Source of the DNA: Taklimakanibacter deserti
Lineage (GTDB): Bacteria > Pseudomonadota > Alphaproteobacteria > Rhizobiales > Aestuariivirgaceae
Assembly: GCA_003574785.1 (NCBI GenBank)
Contig: QORU01000007.1
Span: forward strand, 310,001 to 374,000
Direction: 5' to 3'
Length of the DNA stretch: 64,000 nucleotides
Shown: piece after piece, positions 62,790 to 64,000 of the stretch
Position numbering within the stretch: the first letter of the stretch is position 1
Layout: each line of letters opens with the position of its first letter
Program-made: the position numbers and the translations under genes
The notes under the pieces: generated by a model
What the model was told of the DNA's origin: nothing
What the model saw: the letters and a program-made list of their open reading frames with translations, nothing else
Database searches by the model: none

Positions 62790-63920
62790 CTATTTCACGC
62801 CGGACACCAGCCCGTCGTGCCGCTCGGCCGAGCCTGTGCCGTTCTTGAGCCAGCATTCATGGCGGCGGACGACATAGGTGAAGGCCTTGCAGGCCCTGGT
62901 CCCGCTGCAGGAAATGAGACAGGCTTCGAAGGTCGTCGCCTCTTGCCGGTCGATATCGTTGCCGGGATAATCGGTCGCTTCCTGGATCGCCATGGCGGTC
63001 CGGCGAATGCGTTTCTTGAGGCCCCCGCGAAGACCCGAGACCGCAGCCGGGTGACTGACCGCAATCTCGGCGCTGGCCTTGAGAAAGCATGCGGAACGGG
63101 CGGTGTTGAAGGTGAAGGCGGCGCAGCCCTCTTCGGCCGTGCATTGCCCTTCGCATTCATCAGCACTCTTGGTCTTGATCGGCATGTCGGGCAAATTGCG
63201 GCCATAGAGATCGACCTGTGGCAGGCGCTTGATCACCGGCGCGGTCCCGGCCGGCATCTCATCGGCACTGGCCGTGATGATATCCGCCCCATAAGGGCTC
63301 ACCGCGATTCCCAGATCGCGCGCTCGGCCCATGGTCAACATGTGCAATCCTTGCGGCGGCGAACCGGTAATATAGGTGATCGCGCGCTGCGGCAGTCGAA
63401 GCTCTTGCAGATAATCAAGCACCACCGCCTCCGCCGCCTCGCTTGTTCGCGGCCTGCCGTACTTCAAGACATAGGCCCTGTGAAAGCCAATGCGGGCGTT
63501 CTCCGCCATGAAGCGCTCAGCGCCGCCGAGCCAGGCCAAGGCACAGGCGGATGTACATCGCGTCGCCGATGGGATGACGGTCGCGAACCCTTTCCGTTGA
63601 ATGGCACGGCCAATGCCCAAGCCGGCAATCACCATGCCGCCGGGGCTCTCGAAGCGAACGACCGCCTCCTTGATGTCGTCCGTCTTTCGCATGAACTGAA
63701 GACCATCGGTCGCGGCGAGCTCGCCCCTCACCAGGATCACCGCCGGCCCGGACTTGGGCGTGAAGGTCACAATTTCGGCCGACTCGGCAGAACCGGCATC
63801 GAGCCCCTGATGGCAAAAGAGAATGGCCAGGCCGATCACAAGCTTACGCAGCGAGCGCGTGGGACCAGCCCAAGGCGCAGGCCAGGCATTTCGATGGTGA
63901 GCAGTAGTCGAGCGGATCAT
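62790..63920 (-). CDS. periplasmic ClpP-like serine hydrolase fused to two PAN domains
   Basis: A 376-residue exported protein: a signal helix (RKLVIGLAILFCHQGLDAG), then a ClpP/crotonase-like domain with VVRFESPGGMVIAGLGIGRA, the serine in TRCTSACALAWLGGAERFM and the histidine in ARIGFHRAYVL, as in COG3904-type periplasmic proteins. The C-terminal half has two PAN_4-like modules with the cysteine patterns CEGQCTAEEGCAAFTF...CFLKASAE and CLISCSGTRACKAFTY...CWLKNGTG. ATG 63920 has GAGGGGCATGGCTC; 63983 is also in frame. Membrane-side proteolysis or a surface binding role is possible. Confidence 0.75.
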   Translation of the reverse strand: MIRSTTAHHRNAWPAPWAGPTRSLRKLVIGLAILFCHQGLDAGSAESAEIVTFTPKSGPAVILVRGELAATDGLQFMRKTDDIKEAVVRFESPGGMVIAGLGIGRAIQRKGFATVIPSATRCTSACALAWLGGAERFMAENARIGFHRAYVLKYGRPRTSEAAEAVVLDYLQELRLPQRAITYITGSPPQGLHMLTMGRARDLGIAVSPYGADIITASADEMPAGTAPVIKRLPQVDLYGRNLPDMPIKTKSADECEGQCTAEEGCAAFTFNTARSACFLKASAEIAVSHPAAVSGLRGGLKKRIRRTAMAIQEATDYPGNDIDRQEATTFEACLISCSGTRACKAFTYVVRRHECWLKNGTGSAERHDGLVSGVK

Positions 63921-64000
63921 TGAGCCATGCCCCTCAATCGTCCGCCCCACAGAGTCACTATTCTCAAAAAATGTGGTTAACAAGTGGTTATGCTGAAGAT

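Overview
The window is high-GC DNA with the gene content of a soil or rhizosphere alphaproteobacterium, most likely Hyphomicrobiales (Rhizobiales). This rests on gene families (DUF1236, DUF2189, DUF2938, PobA, two ArsR plus SRPBCC pairs, many glutathione S-transferase-type genes, dense solute ABC transport) and codon style, not on a marker gene. I see no rRNA, tRNA, CRISPR array or complete insertion sequence. All protein families were called by eye; no database search was run.

Layout. 1-7.2 kb: a class III aminotransferase cut by the window edge, small secreted or membrane proteins, a solitary glycogen phosphorylase (glgP) and a cupin. 7.2-15.7 kb: an envelope block with a PAN-domain secreted protein, a 2123-residue secreted protein (propeller, nine DUF11-like repeats, 18-bp tandem repeat, Cys-rich tail) and an L,D-transpeptidase-like protein. 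15.8-18.6 kb: a PAS-GGDEF-EAL protein and a DUF2189 membrane protein. 18.6-26 kb: a mosaic. A two-gene zinc-motif cassette occurs twice (19.2-20.1 kb intact, 25.0-25.9 kb with its second gene truncated). A Fic gene with its own operator is wedged beside the first copy. Between the copies lie a LysR regulator, an enolase-superfamily dehydratase and a hydroxyacid dehydrogenase.

26-36 kb: a cyclic-nucleotide-binding protein, a second hydroxyacid dehydrogenase, a Ca2+/H+ antiporter (chaA), asparagine synthetase with a methyltransferase, a dienelactone hydrolase, a second Fic protein behind 10-bp repeats, and decayed kinase and acetyltransferase genes. 36-37 kb: two small genes separated by a run of hairpins. 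37.3-45.2 kb: a tight eight-gene operon (M20 hydrolase, GntR regulator, Dpp-type ABC transporter, alpha/beta hydrolase, binding protein) that imports and hydrolyses a peptide-like or acylated compound. pobA converges on it, suggesting aromatic catabolism.

46.5-52.6 kb: small proteins including a ribbon-helix-helix candidate, an ArsR/SRPBCC pair with operators, a DUF3280 periplasmic protein and tex. 52.7-57.2 kb is the most interesting locus: a Tat-exported seven-bladed propeller with the copper-ligand layout of thiocyanate dehydrogenase (a NosZ relative without the CuA domain), followed by an FtsX/MacB-type ABC permease, its ATPase and a membrane-anchored protein. 57.3-64 kb: an HpaI-type aldolase, a TacA/TacT toxin-antitoxin pair, a glutathione-linked operon (GST, ArsR, SRPBCC, a frameshifted GFA protein, SnoaL) with tandem operators, a second GST, and a periplasmic ClpP-like/PAN fusion.
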